Shown in pieces: positions 4,986 through 6,699 of a DNA stretch of 6,699 bases (position 1 is its first letter; the number at the start of each line of letters is the position of its first letter). This DNA comes from Anaerolineales bacterium (GTDB taxonomy: Bacteria > Chloroflexota > Anaerolineae > Anaerolineales > E44-bin32): the NCBI GenBank assembly GCA_030606845.1, contig JAUWFP010000124.1, positions 1 through 6,699 of the forward strand, in the 5' to 3' direction. Under the pieces are notes generated by a model that searched no databases, was not told the origin of the DNA, and saw nothing but the letters and a program-made list of their open reading frames with translations. The position numbers and the translations under genes were made by a program.

Positions 4986-6699
4986 ATGGATAAAGTTGAT
5001 CTCATCCTGACCGCGGAAACAATCGTGACGATGGATTCCGAATATAGTATCTTCAACCACGGAGCGATTGCCATAAAGGACGACGCGATTATCGCAGTTG
5101 GACCACAAGCTGATGTCCAACAGCATCACTCCGCGGGTGAGATCATCGATCTCGGATCGCGCGTGATCATTCCCGGGCTTATCAACGCCCACTCACACGT
5201 CCCCATGACATTGCTGCGCGGATTAGCAGACGACCTGCGCCTTGATGTCTGGCTGATGGGGTATATGATGCCCGTTGAGCGTGAATTCGTTTCCCCCGAA
5301 TTTTGTCGTCTCGGCACACAGATCGCCTGCGCAGAGATGATCCGTGGCGGTGTCACTTGCTTCGCCGACATGTACTATTTTGAAGATACGGTTGCCCAGG
5401 CGGCTAAAGATGCCGGCATGCGTGCAATATGCGGCCAATCGATCTTAAAATTCCCCACCCCCGATGCAGAATCCTTTGAAGATTCTCTCGCGGCTTCACG
5501 CAGTTTCATCGAAAAATGGAAGGATGACCCGTTAATCATTCCAGCAGTTGCGCCTCATGCGCCCTACACTTGCACAGAGGAAATACTCGAGGCTTGCAGA
5601 GATCTTGCCATGGAATTTGACGTACCTCTGCACATCCACATCTCCGAAACCAAAGGTGAGGTCGAGGATTGGCGCGAGACCTATGGCATGCCGGTGGTCC
5701 CCTGGGTGAAGAAGTTAGATTTATTTGATGCGAAAGTCATCGCCGCACACTGCGTTCATATCGACGATGGCGAGATCCATACGCTGGAACATGCAGGAGT
5801 GGGTGTAGCACATAACCCCTCGAGCAATCTCAAACTAGCTTCCGGGTTCGCCCCCATCATCGAGATGCTTGAAACCGGGCTGCAGATTGGTATCGGCACC
5901 GATGGCACCGCATCGAACAATGACCTGGATATGTTCGAAGAAATTCGCCTGGCATCTTTTATCGCCAAGACTGTTACGAGCGACCCCACCGCTCTGCCTG
6001 CTAGAAAAGCCCTGGAAATGGCTACACGCATGGGCGCAAAGGCACTGCACATCGATCACCTAACCGGCTCTCTTGAGCCGGGAAAACGCGCCGACCTGAT
6101 CGCCATCGATCAAGACCGGACGCATAACATCCCCCATTTCGAGCGCGAACCCCAGGCAGTTTACTCACGCCTGATTTACGCGACCAAGGCCTCGGATGTC
6201 CAGGATGTCATGGTGAATGGGCAATGGCTCATGCGCGATTGCGAATTATTAACGATCCAAGAAGAGGATTTATTTCCCCAGGCCGCTCACTATGCTTCCA
6301 AGATCGACGCCTTCCTCGGCGAACGCGAAGGATCCGTTCTCTCGAAACTTATCGCTATCGGTGGAGCGGAACAAGAGGAAAGTTATGAGGTGCAGATCAA
6401 GGTCAAACTGGACGATCCGCAAGCGGTTATTGCTATATTAGAAAAAGGTGTCTTCGAAATCCTAAGACGTGCACACTACCTGGAATACGATACGTATTTC
6501 CGGTTCGCCGAGCCTGAGGATGCACGCCTGCGCCATCGAGAAGATGAGTTTGTTAATGACGAGGGAGAGATCTTTAACGTTCGCTCTCGCCTCACGCTTA
6601 CCGGTCCAGCAGCAGAGCGTGAGTATCACAACTCTGTTCTGCTCTCCCGCTCCCGCTTCATCGCTCCAGCTAAGTATTCACCCCGCTTCTACCGTGAAT
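4986..6699 (+). CDS. MTA/SAH/adenosine-deaminase-like amidohydrolase fused to a C-terminal CYTH domain (partial, runs off the window)
   Basis: The frame is open for 571 codons to the window edge. Residues 1-450 are a cytosolic metal-dependent amidohydrolase, like enzymes converting methylthioadenosine, S-adenosylhomocysteine or adenosine to inosine forms plus ammonia. Metal and catalytic residues are H69-S-H71, H218 and E221 (HIHISET), H255 (AAHCVH) and D306 (GTDGTASNN). H191 (APHAPY) and E98 match substrate residues H173 and E84 of Thermotoga Tm0936. Positions of its SAH-tail arginines (136, 148) appear as Q151 and S163, so the tail accepted may differ. After a linker (about 450-465), residues 466-571 look like a CYTH triphosphate-tunnel domain: E468-V-Q-I-K472, D502-T-Y-F505, L515-R-H-R518, L536-TLTGP541, R545-E546. 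Typical deaminases end near residue 430-450, so this is a true C-terminal addition, with more of it beyond the window. Two promoter candidates lie upstream. Confidence 0.88.
   Translation, partial: MDKVDLILTAETIVTMDSEYSIFNHGAIAIKDDAIIAVGPQADVQQHHSAGEIIDLGSRVIIPGLINAHSHVPMTLLRGLADDLRLDVWLMGYMMPVEREFVSPEFCRLGTQIACAEMIRGGVTCFADMYYFEDTVAQAAKDAGMRAICGQSILKFPTPDAESFEDSLAASRSFIEKWKDDPLIIPAVAPHAPYTCTEEILEACRDLAMEFDVPLHIHISETKGEVEDWRETYGMPVVPWVKKLDLFDAKVIAAHCVHIDDGEIHTLEHAGVGVAHNPSSNLKLASGFAPIIEMLETGLQIGIGTDGTASNNDLDMFEEIRLASFIAKTVTSDPTALPARKALEMATRMGAKALHIDHLTGSLEPGKRADLIAIDQDRTHNIPHFEREPQAVYSRLIYATKASDVQDVMVNGQWLMRDCELLTIQEEDLFPQAAHYASKIDAFLGEREGSVLSKLIAIGGAEQEESYEVQIKVKLDDPQAVIAILEKGVFEILRRAHYLEYDTYFRFAEPEDARLRHREDEFVNDEGEIFNVRSRLTLTGPAAEREYHNSVLLSRSRFIAPAKYSPRFYRE

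Overview
The window looks like chromosomal sequence from a bacterium with intermediate GC content. The gene set is a cytosolic S9 peptidase, a Firmicutes-type pyrimidine-nucleoside phosphorylase, a small lipoprotein, and an MTA/SAH-deaminase-like amidohydrolase. Together with AGGAGG-type ribosome binding sites, this would suit an environmental Chloroflexota (Anaerolineae-like) genome. That placement is an impression from protein style, not a demonstrated assignment. There are no phage, transposase, CRISPR, tRNA or rRNA genes.

Layout: (1) 1-133 may hold the last codons of an upstream gene (low confidence) and the leader of the first full gene. (2) 134-2098 (+) encodes a complete prolyl-oligopeptidase-family peptidase with an intact Ser-Asp-His triad. 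(3) 2099-2204 is a convergent intergenic gap with an inverted repeat. (4) 2205-2558 (-) is a small cupin with a GTG start, and 2640-3962 (-) is pyrimidine-nucleoside phosphorylase; the two are co-directional, 81 bp apart. (5) 3963-4125 is a divergent promoter region. (6) 4126-4497 (+) is a small lipoprotein with a regular coiled coil and an aromatic tail. (7) 4498-4985 has no convincing gene; its first 200 bases are full of inverted repeats and could be a structured RNA or a complex terminator, and its end carries one or two promoters. (8) 4986-6699 (+) is an amidohydrolase open to the window edge. It is an MTA/SAH/adenosine-deaminase-type enzyme followed in the same reading frame by a CYTH (triphosphate tunnel) domain that is cut off by the window end.

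Functional reading: the phosphorylase and the deaminase are both nucleoside-salvage enzymes, transcribed divergently on either side of the lipoprotein gene. The most unusual item is the deaminase-CYTH fusion. The deaminase half keeps all metal and base-deaminating residues but seems to lack the two arginines that hold the SAH tail in the Thermotoga enzyme. The CYTH half deviates at two positions of its signature. The second most unusual item is the hairpin-rich block at 4501-4694.
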